Positions 1 through 8,597 of a stretch of 64,000 bases of DNA are shown here, piece after piece. Numbering within the stretch: position 1 is the first letter of the stretch; each line of letters starts with the position of its first letter. The DNA lies in assembly GCF_964340395.1 (NCBI RefSeq), contig NC_135559.1:16612050-16676049 (forward strand), in the 5' to 3' direction. The notes under the pieces were generated by a model. It worked only from the letters and a program-made list of their open reading frames with translations. It was not told the DNA's origin and searched no databases. Position numbers and translations under genes: made by a program. The DNA is from Glandiceps talaboti (Eukaryota; Hemichordata; Enteropneusta; Spengelidae).

Positions 1-175
1 TATAAACTTCATCAATTGATAAAAATATTATAGTAACAGTTCTTAAAAGATAATAATTTAGTTTATATTTTTTAAAAACTTTTTTAATATGGTTTTTAGG
101 GTTATAGATGTTTCTACTTTTTTGTTTGTTTTGACTTCTTTGGTCATGTTCAAAGTTTTCATCTAAAGATTCATC
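1..175. other. AT-rich leader without a gene
   Basis: I see no open frame or RNA gene in this stretch. It is very AT-rich, like the other gaps between genes of the Polinton-type element to its right. No terminal inverted repeat or target duplication is recognisable, so the left end of the element is probably outside the window. Confidence 0.5.
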
Positions 176-376
176 TTAAGGTTTATTTAATGAATTACAA
201 CAGTTAAAACAGTGAAACCTTCCATAGATCTTACCGCAAATGTTTTTACAAATATCATCATGAGGTATATTGATTTTTTTTACGTATGTTACAATGTATG
301 ATGTTATACCAGTTTTGTTGTTTACTTTTTTGGCCATTAAATCACAACAAAGTCGTTTACATAATTGGCATTCCAT
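176..376 (-). CDS. Small cysteine-rich protein, function unknown
   Basis: This is a 66-residue protein on the same strand as the neighbouring virus-like genes. It has a CxxC pair near the N-terminus (CQLCK), a CC doublet, then further cysteines and a histidine ending in the pattern CFNCC, which would suit a small zinc-binding fold. The ATG lies directly behind the sequence ACTATACA, a pattern resembling that before other genes of this element. I do not recognise the family. The compact spacing and strand suggest it belongs to the element. It could still be a chance frame, because it is short. Confidence 0.45.
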   Translation of the reverse strand: MECQLCKRLCCDLMAKKVNNKTGITSYIVTYVKKINIPHDDICKNICGKIYGRFHCFNCCNSLNKP

Positions 377-383
377 TGTATAG

Positions 384-423
384 TTAGTTTATTAGTTTAT
401 TAGTTTATTAGTTTATTAGTTTA
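384..423. repeat. 8-bp tandem repeat
   Basis: Five consecutive copies of TTAGTTTA lie between two minus-strand genes and run into a TTATATTA tract. It is a simple microsatellite in the upstream region of the next gene. Confidence 0.85.
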
Positions 424-428
424 TTATA

Positions 429-891
429 TTATATTATATTTTTTATTAAATAAACTAATAATATTCCACCACCAGCTAAATAAATGTATTGATATAACTT
501 CATATCATCAGAAGGTTGGTAATAGCCACTAAATTCGGGTTCATTTTCAAGACTGGCAAGACTGTCGAGTGTACTCTGTGTACTCTCTGGATGAAATTCA
601 AGATATAAATTTAAATTTTGATCAGTCAGAACCAGATTTTGTCTCGCATGAACATCTAAATTTTTTTGTTTCGCTATAAAATCTAATACTTTCTGCCTAT
701 GTTCCAACCATACCTCTCGATCTTTATTGAAATTCTCCAAAGCTAAATCATGTCTCTTTAATTCTTTTTCATGTTCTTCTTTCATATCGTCACCGCCTGA
801 AGCTGCCTTACTTAGCTACATAACTACCCCCAACAAAGGCAGTTGCATTTAAAATAGCTCCGCCAACTATCATCGCAACAGCTGCACCCAT
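429..891 (-). pseudogene. Polinton-type membrane/coiled-coil protein, frame broken once
   Basis: The likely gene starts at the ATG at 889-891 and begins MGAAVAMIVGGAIL, a glycine/alanine-rich hydrophobic segment with Gly at position 2, which would permit N-myristoylation. That frame stops at 808-810 after 27 residues. From about 807 down, another frame carries on with charged, helix-forming sequence (KELKRHDLALENF) and ends in a hydrophobic segment (YIYLAGGGILLVYLI) that looks like a C-terminal membrane anchor. The two parts are spaced as one protein and resemble a small membrane protein I know from animal Polintons. The alternative is two separate small genes, the second starting at 785. The role is unknown; a virion membrane or assembly protein is a guess. 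Confidence 0.6.
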
Positions 892-911
892 TATTGTATA
901 GTATCTATATT
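892..911 (-). promoter_or_regulatory. Possible short-leader promoter motif
   Basis: Read on the minus strand this is AATATAGATACTATACAATA directly before the ATG at 891. It nearly matches the 20 bases before the ATG at 2510 (TATATAGTTACTATAACAAA). Similar TATAGTA cores sit before the starts at 4530, 5895 and 7751. The surrounding AT-richness makes chance similarity possible. Confidence 0.3.
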
Positions 912-1007
912 ATTAAGAGTAGTATATATTATATTATATTAAATCATATTACATTTCTTTTTAATATTTTTTTATTATCCTTTATATTTATCCTTTATAT
1001 TCTTTTT

Positions 1008-1250
1008 TTAATATCCTTTATAAGGATCAACTGGTAACATATTTCTTTGTTCCAACATATCTTTCTCTTATACTGCTCCACTCACAGCTATTGCGAGAGA
1101 AGCAAACTTTTTGAATGAAGTACTTGTTTTAGGACTGTCTGGAGCCATCTTTATAGTCTTATCAAGTATAAAACTATTAGTTATTGTTAAAGCAGATAAA
1201 ACTGCACCATCATATAGACCATTCACGATTAGTTTAGTATAGTCCGTCAT
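1008..1250 (-). pseudogene. Small membrane protein with an in-frame stop
   Basis: I place the start at the ATG at 1248-1250 (MTDYTKLIVNGLYDG). An upstream ATG in the same frame only adds a low-complexity Ile/Phe/Tyr leader. The frame runs 60 residues, with alternating hydrophobic stretches (GAVLSALTI and FASLAIAVSG), to a TAA at 1068-1070. It then continues open for 19 more codons ending DPYKGY at 1008. That tail is charged and protein-like, so the TAA may be a nonsense mutation; the short form may equally be the real end. The context of adjacent membrane proteins on the same strand fits a virion or accessory membrane protein. Function is not known. Confidence 0.5.
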
Positions 1251-1325
1251 TGTATATTGTGTATATATTATATAATATATATAAAAAATAAATGAAATAA
1301 AAAAATAAATGTAAAAAATCATTAA

Positions 1326-1748
1326 TTATTCCATTTCAAGTAAAGCTTGTGGAGCTTGCGGAGCTTTATTTTTAACTGGTCCTAATGTCGTTAATTGTTT
1401 AGGCTCTGATGACGACTTGAATTTATCACTTGATTGTAAAAACCATTGTCTTTTATAATATAAACCAGCTGCCCCAATTACTAATGAACCAAGAGTTAAT
1501 AAAACCATAGTATTATTAAATTGCAAGCTTTCATTGCTTTCAGTTGCCTTAGTTGGTTCCATTGATTTAGCGTTATTGACTATCATGTCTTTCATTTTTA
1601 ATTTTTTTTTGTTTTTTTGTTTCAGCTGAAATTACTGATAGTTTTTTCCCCATGCAACTCTTCCTGGACTTTTAGTTTTACTGTTTGTAGTAAAAGTCTC
1701 TACTTGAGTTTCTACTTTGGGTTGTGTTACACTTTCTGTATCACTCAT
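1326..1748 (-). pseudogene. Single-span membrane protein with an in-frame stop
   Basis: The start chosen is the ATG at 1746-1748 (MSDTESVTQ). The first 38 residues end in a basic stretch containing SPGRVAWGK, followed by a TAA at 1632-1634. The same frame then resumes with Lys/Gln-rich sequence and leads into an 89-residue open segment (ATG at 1595). That segment has one clear membrane span (TMVLLTLGSLVIGAAGLYY) followed by a basic and then polar tail. Because both parts share frame, spacing and character, I read them as one gene with a nonsense codon. A basic segment ending in GRVAxGK before a membrane anchor is, to my knowledge, a recurring feature of small Polinton proteins. An alternative is two separate small genes. 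Confidence 0.55.
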
Positions 1749-1844
1749 TTTTACACTAATATATATATATATAATAACTATATAATACAAAATATTTACC
1801 TTTTCAAGTATTTTCAAGTATTTTAAAATTACTTTATACTTTTT

Positions 1845-2510
1845 TTAATTTTTAATCAAGTCAATTTTCACGTTGTTTTCAATATCTTGACCAAGTTCTT
1901 GTTCATGTTCTTGATCAAGTTCTTTAACAAGTTCTTGATCAAGTTGACTCAAGTTATTAAAGTCATTCAAGTCATTTTTTTCAATTTGACTATTCAAGTC
2001 ATTCTTTTCAGTCAAGTCACTTTTCTTGGGACATGTGTGAACAGTGTGTGTTGTAAAGTTAATATTATTTAAAATAGTGAGACCACCACTTGTCAATGCC
2101 AAAAGAGGACCATAATTGTATGCTAACTTTCCAGTAAGTTGTTTGAATTGATTTGTAACGAGAAAATTGTTTTTCAAGTCGTCACTTAATTTATTCACAT
2201 TATGTACTGGAAGCACAAGTCCTACTATTTTACTAATCCCAAATAAAACCCCATTTACAATGTTGTCACTGACGAGAGAACTGAAAGTGCTTTCATATAT
2301 CTTATAATATTTTTCAATTTCTTTATCGCTCGCTTTTTCAATATATTCGAGAGTGAAATTTTTTCCTAAGAAAGCTTTTGATTGTCCAGCAGCAATGATA
2401 CAAAGTAATCTTTCTCTGTACTTAATTATTGGAGACACCTGTGGCTCTGATGTTGCTGTTACCGGTGCTGTCGGCTGTAAAATAGTGAGCTCTGACAATG
2501 TCTGTTCCAT
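1845..2510 (-). CDS. Conserved Polinton-type protein of unknown function
   Basis: This is a 221-residue frame counted from the ATG at 2508-2510 (MEQTLSELTIL). A longer in-frame start exists but adds only an Ile/Tyr-rich leader, and the promoter-like motif lies directly before 2510. The middle (about residues 40-140) is helical and amphipathic, with ERLLCIIAAGQSKAFLG, a KYYKIYES stretch and two glycine-containing hydrophobic segments (NIVNGVLFGISKIVGLVLP and YGPLLALTSGGLTIL) that may contact membrane. The C-terminal 60 residues are an acidic repeat of Asn/Asp/Leu and Glu/Gln/Leu units of low complexity. It lies just downstream (in transcription order) of the ATPase gene on the same strand. No enzyme motif is seen. 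Confidence 0.6.
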   Translation of the reverse strand: MEQTLSELTILQPTAPVTATSEPQVSPIIKYRERLLCIIAAGQSKAFLGKNFTLEYIEKASDKEIEKYYKIYESTFSSLVSDNIVNGVLFGISKIVGLVLPVHNVNKLSDDLKNNFLVTNQFKQLTGKLAYNYGPLLALTSGGLTILNNINFTTHTVHTCPKKSDLTEKNDLNSQIEKNDLNDFNNLSQLDQELVKELDQEHEQELGQDIENNVKIDLIKN

Positions 2511-2530
2511 TTTGTTATAGTAACTATATA
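2511..2530 (-). promoter_or_regulatory. Possible short-leader promoter motif
   Basis: Minus-strand TATATAGTTACTATAACAAA directly abuts the ATG at 2510. See the matching element at 892-911. The inner TATAGTTACTATA is an imperfect palindrome. Function is inferred only from recurrence before start codons. Confidence 0.3.
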
Positions 2531-2644
2531 ATAATATAAATAATATATTTATTTTGTAAAAAAGTAGATGATAACTAATGCAATAAATAACCAACAAATA
2601 TTGGTAACATCATTGATTAACAGCAATGACATGTTAATGACATA

Positions 2645-3244
2645 TTATACTAAATCTATACTATAAGGTTGTCTTAAACGAAATACTAATTTACTATAAG
2701 GAGTATATTTTAATTGTTTTATATATTCACTAATTTCTTCCTTATTTAATTCCATCCCATAGTTTTCAATTATTTCTTTCACATCATTTTTACTCGGTGT
2801 GTAATACAGAACTAGCTTACCGATGTTTTCTCGAAATGTCTTAGCGATACTCGTAAATTGTTGCGTAAGTACCCATATGCTAATATTATCATGACGAGCT
2901 GAAAATGCTAACTTAGTTAAAATATTGACACGAGATTTGACATCCTTCGTGAAAGCGCAGTCATCTAGTATGATTAGACTTTTTGTATTTTTATAACACT
3001 CATACACGAGTTCAATACTTTCATTTATTTTTTCTATGTTGGGAATCATTATAATAATGTCCGAGTCTTTGTAAATACATTTTTTATCGTAAGCTTTATT
3101 GTTTATGAACGTCGGACAGATTATGATTATATAATCGAATACGTTTTTATAATACGTTTGTAATAGTTCCATAATGAACTCTGTTTTACCCGAACATGTC
3201 GGTGCACTAATAAGCATATTGAAAGGAGGGTCAAGCCAGATCAT
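2645..3244 (-). CDS. Genome-packaging ATPase (FtsK/HerA, A32-like)
   Basis: This 199-residue protein appears complete, since packaging ATPases of Polintons are usually around 200-250 residues. Walker A is SAPTCSGKT at residues 13-21 and Walker B is SLIILDD at 89-95. A sensor-type strand, WVLTQQF, follows at about 124-130, after the SARHDNIS stretch, in the order of the FtsK/HerA-type A32-like NTPases. Members pump the viral genome into preformed capsids. It sits immediately downstream of the major capsid gene on the same strand, the usual neighbourhood for a virion morphogenesis module. No internal stop or frameshift is visible, unlike the polymerase and integrase of the same element. Confidence 0.9.
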   Translation of the reverse strand: MIWLDPPFNMLISAPTCSGKTEFIMELLQTYYKNVFDYIIIICPTFINNKAYDKKCIYKDSDIIIMIPNIEKINESIELVYECYKNTKSLIILDDCAFTKDVKSRVNILTKLAFSARHDNISIWVLTQQFTSIAKTFRENIGKLVLYYTPSKNDVKEIIENYGMELNKEEISEYIKQLKYTPYSKLVFRLRQPYSIDLV

Positions 3245-3282
3245 TTTAGAGTTATTCTATACTATCAATAATGTTAATAATG

Positions 3283-4530
3283 TTAATACATAATAGATTT
3301 TAATTTAGATTCTTGAATTTTAAGCATAGCATCACTTATAATGAAAATATTTGCAGTTATTTTTTTTTGCGGGTTTGTGGATTCTCGTTGAATTTCCAGT
3401 TGAACCCCATCTTTTGTATTCATGACTTTCAGACCACTACCATGGTATCTATTATCCTTAAAACTTCTCAAATCAATAAACAAACAATATTTATTTAACA
3501 GAAAGTTTTCCTCAGTTATTTCCTCTAGTTTATCGCAACAGAACTCGGATGACATGAAATTATGTCTGGTTTCTTCCCAAAATTTTCTAGGAGATAATCC
3601 CTGTGCATACACTTTATTTGCGATACCTTCTATCGTTATTGCAACAGAATTAATACTAGGATTAAAGAATAATTCGGTGTCTAATTCATTTTGTAGCTGT
3701 GGTTTACTGAATAATACAAAAATTCCTTTCAAGCTTCTACGTGGTATATTAATGTTCTCGTTAATAATTGTATTCGTACCAGGGAAGATTGTTCTGAAAT
3801 GTTGAATATGTTCGTAAAGAAAACTTTTACCACTGTTATAATAACCCTTAATTTCCATAGCTAACTTTGGATCTCTTATCGTTTCATATTCAAGTTGAAT
3901 GTTTATTAAAGTATAATCCCACTTATCCGTGTCTTCACTTACTAGGATTTTATTAATGGGAGCGAGAGTAAGCTCCCATTCGATATGACTTCCTAAGCTC
4001 GAAGGATATACGGCTCCATGACCATTCATTATAGGATGCAATTTCGTGAGATCGATCGCATATTTTTTACCGTATGCCTTATGAAGTACACCCTCTCCTA
4101 AGTAAGCCCCACCACCAACTCCATCGATATTATCGCTTCTCAATTTTCGGAGATTTTCTGACTGAATTCCATACAGCGTTTTATTTGTTCTATCTGAATA
4201 CAGATCTTTATACGTTTGTACTAAATTGTAGTTTGTTAAATCCATTAAGATTTCCCCTTCGAATTTTAAAACTAATCGACTGATGATGTTAGCAGACAGG
4301 TTTTGAACAACGAAGTTCTTATTATGGCCGTTTAGTTTAAGATCAAAAACAAGATTGAATTTACCCGTTAGAACAACAGTGTCTTCTAATTTTGGACATC
4401 TGATATATAAAACTTCACTGGGTTTTGCACGATTTGGATTATACGTTACAACGTGATGAGTTCGTTCTCCTTTACTACCGAGTGCGTTCAATTTTGAGTA
4501 GTCACCTTGTAGTTCTCTATTGTAAGGCAT
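3283..4530 (-). CDS. Major capsid protein (double jelly-roll type), Polinton family
   Basis: This is the longest intact frame of the element, 415 residues, starting at an ATG (MPYNRELQGDYSKLNALG) behind a TATAGTAC-like motif. The sequence is rich in beta-strand patterns in two blocks (about residues 40-220 and 225-410), with few charged helices, no enzyme motif and no signal peptide. It matches the Polinton major capsid proteins I know in length, in its N-terminal pattern and in the early NPNRAKPSEVLYI segment. Such proteins form trimeric hexons of an icosahedral shell. The adjacent ATPase gene and same-strand layout support a morphogenesis module. The double jelly-roll fold is inferred from family resemblance; a structure prediction would settle it. 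Confidence 0.78.
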   Translation of the reverse strand: MPYNRELQGDYSKLNALGSKGERTHHVVTYNPNRAKPSEVLYIRCPKLEDTVVLTGKFNLVFDLKLNGHNKNFVVQNLSANIISRLVLKFEGEILMDLTNYNLVQTYKDLYSDRTNKTLYGIQSENLRKLRSDNIDGVGGGAYLGEGVLHKAYGKKYAIDLTKLHPIMNGHGAVYPSSLGSHIEWELTLAPINKILVSEDTDKWDYTLINIQLEYETIRDPKLAMEIKGYYNSGKSFLYEHIQHFRTIFPGTNTIINENINIPRRSLKGIFVLFSKPQLQNELDTELFFNPSINSVAITIEGIANKVYAQGLSPRKFWEETRHNFMSSEFCCDKLEEITEENFLLNKYCLFIDLRSFKDNRYHGSGLKVMNTKDGVQLEIQRESTNPQKKITANIFIISDAMLKIQESKLKSIMY

Positions 4531-4628
4531 TTTTTCTGTACTATATTATACTATATATTATACTATACTATACTAAAATACAAAAAAAAAATATTAGTAT
4601 TTTTCATTTCATTTATTTATTTATTTAT
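4531..4628. other. AT-rich intergenic segment
   Basis: This is an ACTATA/TATTA-rich spacer between two minus-strand genes. It contains repeated ACTATACT units and a run of ATTT tetranucleotides at about 4612-4636. The minus-strand ATATAGTACAG at 4536-4546 lies just before the capsid ATG and may be a promoter element. Confidence 0.4.
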
Positions 4629-5895
4629 TTATTTTTTTATTCGTTTAGTTAAAATCCGTTCATAAAGGTATACCGCTATTGCAGTTGCCAACAGCCATAC
4701 ATGTTCAGCTATAAATCCTACAACTTGTCCCGCTGTTTTTAAAACGAATGACACGATAGAGCCAATAATATCCGGCAGTGCCATAGCTGCTTTATTACCT
4801 AACCATTTTAATACATCTGCAACACGTTTAATAACTGCTTTGACTGGACCACCACTACTACCACTACCGCTACCGCTACCGCTGCTACTAACGGGTGGTG
4901 TTTTAGCTATACCTAATGTAATAGGTATGGTAGTTATGACTAAACCGAGTGCTGTTGCCAATGAAACTATAGTAACTCCATTGCGTTTGAAAAGAATTAC
5001 CAGTTTATCTTTAATACTAAGATTTTGGTCTTTGAGTACTTCTTTCAAAGAAGATGTCTCAGCTAACTGATAAGACTTATTGTGTAAAATATTAGTTTCT
5101 TTATTATATTTTAAGATATGAACCTCAATTCTACCTAATTCTTTTTTTTTCATCTTGCGTTAATTCTTCGATTTTTTGTCTGTTTTCCAATTCTTTTTTT
5201 CTATCATACAAATCTTCTAAACTCTTGACTGCTGTATCAATTTCTTTACGCATGATTGTATATTCAGGGTTGAGTTCATTCCATTCTTCAATTTTGTTTT
5301 CAATCTTACTGATTTCATCTTTATTACCTACAGTGTCTCTTCTGAGGTAAGCTTGATAGTCTCTTAATTGACCAATCATTGATGGTGTTAAATTTATTGT
5401 TTCAACTGTATCCACATTCAAAGGTAATGATGGACCGATAGTCGCAGCAGCAGCGGTATCCTCGAAAAGTCTATCAACAAATGCTTTACTAGTTCTACCT
5501 TTTATTGTACTATAAGCTAAAAATTTACCGTTTCTTGTAATTTTTTGATTTTTTATATTATCATACAACTCTCCATCCTTTCCTACATGTGTATTTAATT
5601 GTAATTCAGTTCGATTAACTGGCACACCACTTTTTTTTATAACTTCATCAATAATATCTTCCAATATTTTATTTTTAAATTCAGTCAATTTAGCTCCAGT
5701 GGGTTCAACTGTAGGGTCAGTGAATGATGTTTCCTGGAAGCCACCCATTAATTCAAAATCCAAGGAATCTTGTTCGTAGTCTATCATTTCCAAGTCTACT
5801 CTACGGTCCCTAAGGTTCCTGCAGTCTCCAAGGTCATCTACATTTTCATCTACATTTTCATCTACATTAATATCGAAAAGATTATAGTCAGCCAT
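4629..5895 (-). pseudogene. Acidic coiled-coil plus membrane protein, two frames meeting at an A9 run
   Basis: The upstream frame (ATG at 5895, 254 residues) begins with an acidic Asp/Glu/Asn repeat and ends in a long charged coiled-coil (residues about 180-254). It stops at 5131-5133. The second frame opens at 5153, overlaps by 23 bases and encodes 174 residues. It has a hydrophobic segment (VSLATALGLVITTIPITLGIA), a Gly/Ser linker and a C-terminal glycine-containing membrane region (SIVSFVLKTAGQVVGFIAEH) with a basic end. Family knowledge suggests both halves normally form one protein. The change of frame falls at nine consecutive A residues (minus strand), so an indel, a sequencing error or slippage during expression are all possible. 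It lies between the capsid gene and another structural-type gene. The exact role is unknown; a membrane-associated virion protein is likely. Confidence 0.6.
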
Positions 5896-5905
5896 CTTAC
5901 TACTA

Positions 5906-7357
5906 CTATATAAATAAGTAACTTAAAAATATTGTCCCAACTATTATTCCCATCGTTGAATATTCATGAACAACGTCATGCTCACCAGGCGCTGTTACCA
6001 CTGCTGGCGCTGCTACCGCTTCTGACTATGCTACCACGACTGGTGATGCTACCACATCTAGTCGTTGTACTGGATCATCATGACCTTCCATTTCTTTTAA
6101 TGCTGATTCTTTTACGTCATTATTTATGTTGTTATAACCAAACTTCATATCTTCTGTCGCTTGTTGTAAGAAATTGTTATAACCCGCCACATTCGTATTC
6201 AAATTTATAATCATTTTACTCGGGATTAACCATAAAGAAGGAAAATGGCTAGATCTAACTTTACCCTCGTTGCATTAATTACATTTTGATAACGTGGTAT
6301 ACTATCGTCCTCATTAATGCCTCTCGTCTCATCCTCGAGTAATGAAATCATTTTTTGTCTCGTTTCTTGTCCAGCACCGCCAGAGTCTGCTATACTTACT
6401 CACGTGTCTGCTTGACTTCCTAACACGCAATATACATAAGATTCGATCGATCGATTCAATATTCCTAAACCCACTTGCGTAAAACCCGTACTGTTTGATA
6501 AAACAAAGTAATTATATTGTTTATAATCGAGATTTTGAAATTTATACCAATGCCAACTTCTGCGAGTCTCATCTGGAGCATCAGGGTTTTCAACCATTGC
6601 ATCTTGATATTTATATTGGATATCTTTTATATATGGTTTTTTCCACCACTCATAACCGACACCTATACCATTGTTTCCCGATGTGTCATATTTAAATCTG
6701 AAATCTGTATTATAATCTAATCCGAATTCATCGCATATTTTATGATAAGACGGTACATCATATAAATTATCGACTTTATTAAAAGTGTCGAGGTCGTCAG
6801 GTAGTGGGCAAGAAAGTTCATTCAATATTCTTCTTATAGTAAAGTACACGTTAAATCTAAAAAATGATTGAATCTGGGATTGAATTAGGGATCTCTTCAT
6901 TATACAGATGATCCTCTAGAGTAACACCGCATCCGGTCGTAGCTAACCAAACAGCAAAATTCAATTGTTGATCCCAGTAACCCATATTTGGGCCTTTCAA
7001 CCATTTGTTGGCACTGTCTGCATTATAATGAATTATTATGTAGTTTTTGAATATATCTCTCAATGTTATATTGAATCGATCGGTTTCACTTACATAAACA
7101 ACCATGTTGATTAATATGTTTCGTATATCCATGGATAACTTTTCATCAAATGGTTGATTTAGTGTATAGTGTAAACTGTGTAAACTGTGTAAACTGTTAG
7201 CATTTTGTGCTAACGCTCGCAAAGTAAATGGTTTTGGATAGTGCAGCAAGTGCGACTCCTGCTGCGTCTCCTGTAGTTGGGGCGGCAGCTGTTTTGGTTT
7301 TGGTTTTGGCTTTGGCTTTCTTGTTAACTTCGTAGATGGTAATCCTAATGACCACAT
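5906..7357 (-). pseudogene. Conserved Polinton structural-type gene, broken at several points
   Basis: Three open segments on one strand read as one gene of roughly 480 codons. Segment one (ATG at 7357) starts with a Lys-Pro repeat, continues with DIRNILINM and has a WLATTGCGVTLEDHL motif. A frame change near 6860-6900 leads to a second part (RFNVYFTIRRILNEL, many Tyr and Trp) ending at a TGA at 6400-6402. After more readable sequence (GGAGQETRQKMISLLEDE) there is another frame change near 6245. A third part, MIINLNTNVAGYNNFLQQ, has a TAG at 6026-6028, then an Ala/Val-rich linker and a C-terminal membrane span to 5906. The overall architecture resembles an uncharacterised protein I associate with animal Polintons. 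I cannot assign its function with confidence. The breaks make it a pseudogene here. Confidence 0.6.
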
Positions 7358-7394
7358 TTTTCAGGTACATGTATATTAAAGGGTTTATATAAAA

Positions 7395-7751
7395 CTATAT
7401 AAAACATACTAATAAATTTCCATAATTATCTTGAAATATACGTCTGTTCCTAGTATCTTGTATTAATTTAAGAACCCAGTATTCATTCAAATATTTAACT
7501 TCTTGGTTGTCCTCTGAGTCAGGAAATAAACTTAAGAATTCAACACGTTTAAAAAAATTCTTTTTTTCGACTTCTTTACAAAAGGATAAAATAATCTGAT
7601 ATAAACTTTGATCTTTTAATTTTGCCCCTGTATTTACATTTAATACATGCATATTTTTCCTTCTCAAGTTGTCCCATTCTAGCGCTACATTAAAACCAAG
7701 GACATCTTTGTATTTGTTTAAAAATTTAGTTATATTATGTTCTCCAAACAT
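7395..7751 (-). CDS. Small soluble protein of unknown function
   Basis: This is a 118-residue intact frame with an ATG at 7749-7751, preceded on its own strand by TATAGTACATC. The composition is balanced, with mixed helices, aromatic residues and no membrane span. I see no enzyme motif. Its place between the integrase and a structural-type gene, on the same strand with short spacers, suggests it belongs to the virus-like element. I do not recognise the family. It could be a small regulatory or recombination accessory protein, but nothing in the sequence shows that. Confidence 0.55.
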   Translation of the reverse strand: MFGEHNITKFLNKYKDVLGFNVALEWDNLRRKNMHVLNVNTGAKLKDQSLYQIILSFCKEVEKKNFFKRVEFLSLFPDSEDNQEVKYLNEYWVLKLIQDTRNRRIFQDNYGNLLVCFI

Positions 7752-7803
7752 GATGTACTATACATTATTACATTACATTCTTTTATTTCATTTATTTCAT
7801 TTA

Positions 7804-8596
7804 TTATTTTAATTGTTTGATATTTTCAATCGGTTTCAATTTATCGCCATATCCTAACCATTTTACCAATGCGTATTCATGGCCTTTGATTTTTTTCTTA
7901 CGCAATATTTTTTCAATTTTATATTCCTTCGACTCCTTTGGCTCCTTCGGCTCCTTCGAGTCTTTCGATTCTTTAGTCATGTCAATCGATAATTCTTGCT
8001 CATAAAACGCGCCGTCAATGTCTTCACCTGATAAATCTTCCAAAGTGTAAACAATAACGGGACCAAAGATAATTTGTTTGATTTTAAAAAGTTCACACGT
8101 GTAGTTTGGTAGATATCCTTTGGCAAACACGTTCTTGTATTTGGAAATTCTCACGGTATCACCGATATTAAACTTCGGAGTTCCATATTCAACATTGAGA
8201 TAAGCACCGTAAAAATTATACCAAACGATATTTTCATTCCTCGGTAACCATGCTTTCTTCGGAGTCATGTGGATTGAATTGTGGTAGGTATTGTTATAAC
8301 CATCCACTAATCGATCTAGTACGTCGATCCAATTTCTAGTTTGTTTATCAGTAAAATATTTATACATATGTGATTTAAGTGTCCTGTTAAAACGCTCGAC
8401 AACCGATGCCTTTTTATCTGACCGTGTACTAAACCACTCAATTTCACGATTTTCAAAGATATCTTTAACATATTTATTGTAAAATTCTCGTCCTTCATCA
8501 AACTGTATTTTATTCGGTTCACGGTCTTTAAAAATTAATTCAAAGGAGTCAGCCATTTCAATACCACGTTTTGACTTGAGCAAATTTTTTAAATTT
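7804..8596 (-). pseudogene. Retroviral-type integrase with chromodomain, N-terminal half missing
   Basis: About 260 codons match the C-terminal part of a Polinton integrase (RVE, DDE/RNase H-like). The second catalytic Asp is in QFDEGREF (near residue 29) and the catalytic Glu in ASVVERFNRTLK (near 63), about 34 residues apart as expected for D,D35E enzymes. Next come the WIDVLDRLVDGYNNTYHNSI segment, an SH3-like region, a Lys/Glu/Pro/Ser repeat linker, and a chromodomain-like end (YKIEKIL, then YALVKWLGYG) that seems shortened. The zinc-binding HHCC region and the first catalytic Asp are absent. The frame opens without an ATG (first possible codon TTG near 8583) and hits a stop near 8600, where unrelated plus-strand coding sequence begins. 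The enzyme would normally insert the element into host DNA; this copy cannot. Confidence 0.88.
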
Positions 8597-8597
8597 T

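Noticed and set aside
3313-4652. Plus-strand open frames opposite the capsid gene
   Set aside because: Shadows of the minus-strand capsid frame without features of their own.
1008-7357. Alternative genetic code or programmed stop readthrough to explain in-frame stops
   Set aside because: TAA, TAG and TGA are all involved, and frame changes occur as well. The polymerase shows the same decay, so ordinary pseudogene mutation is simpler.
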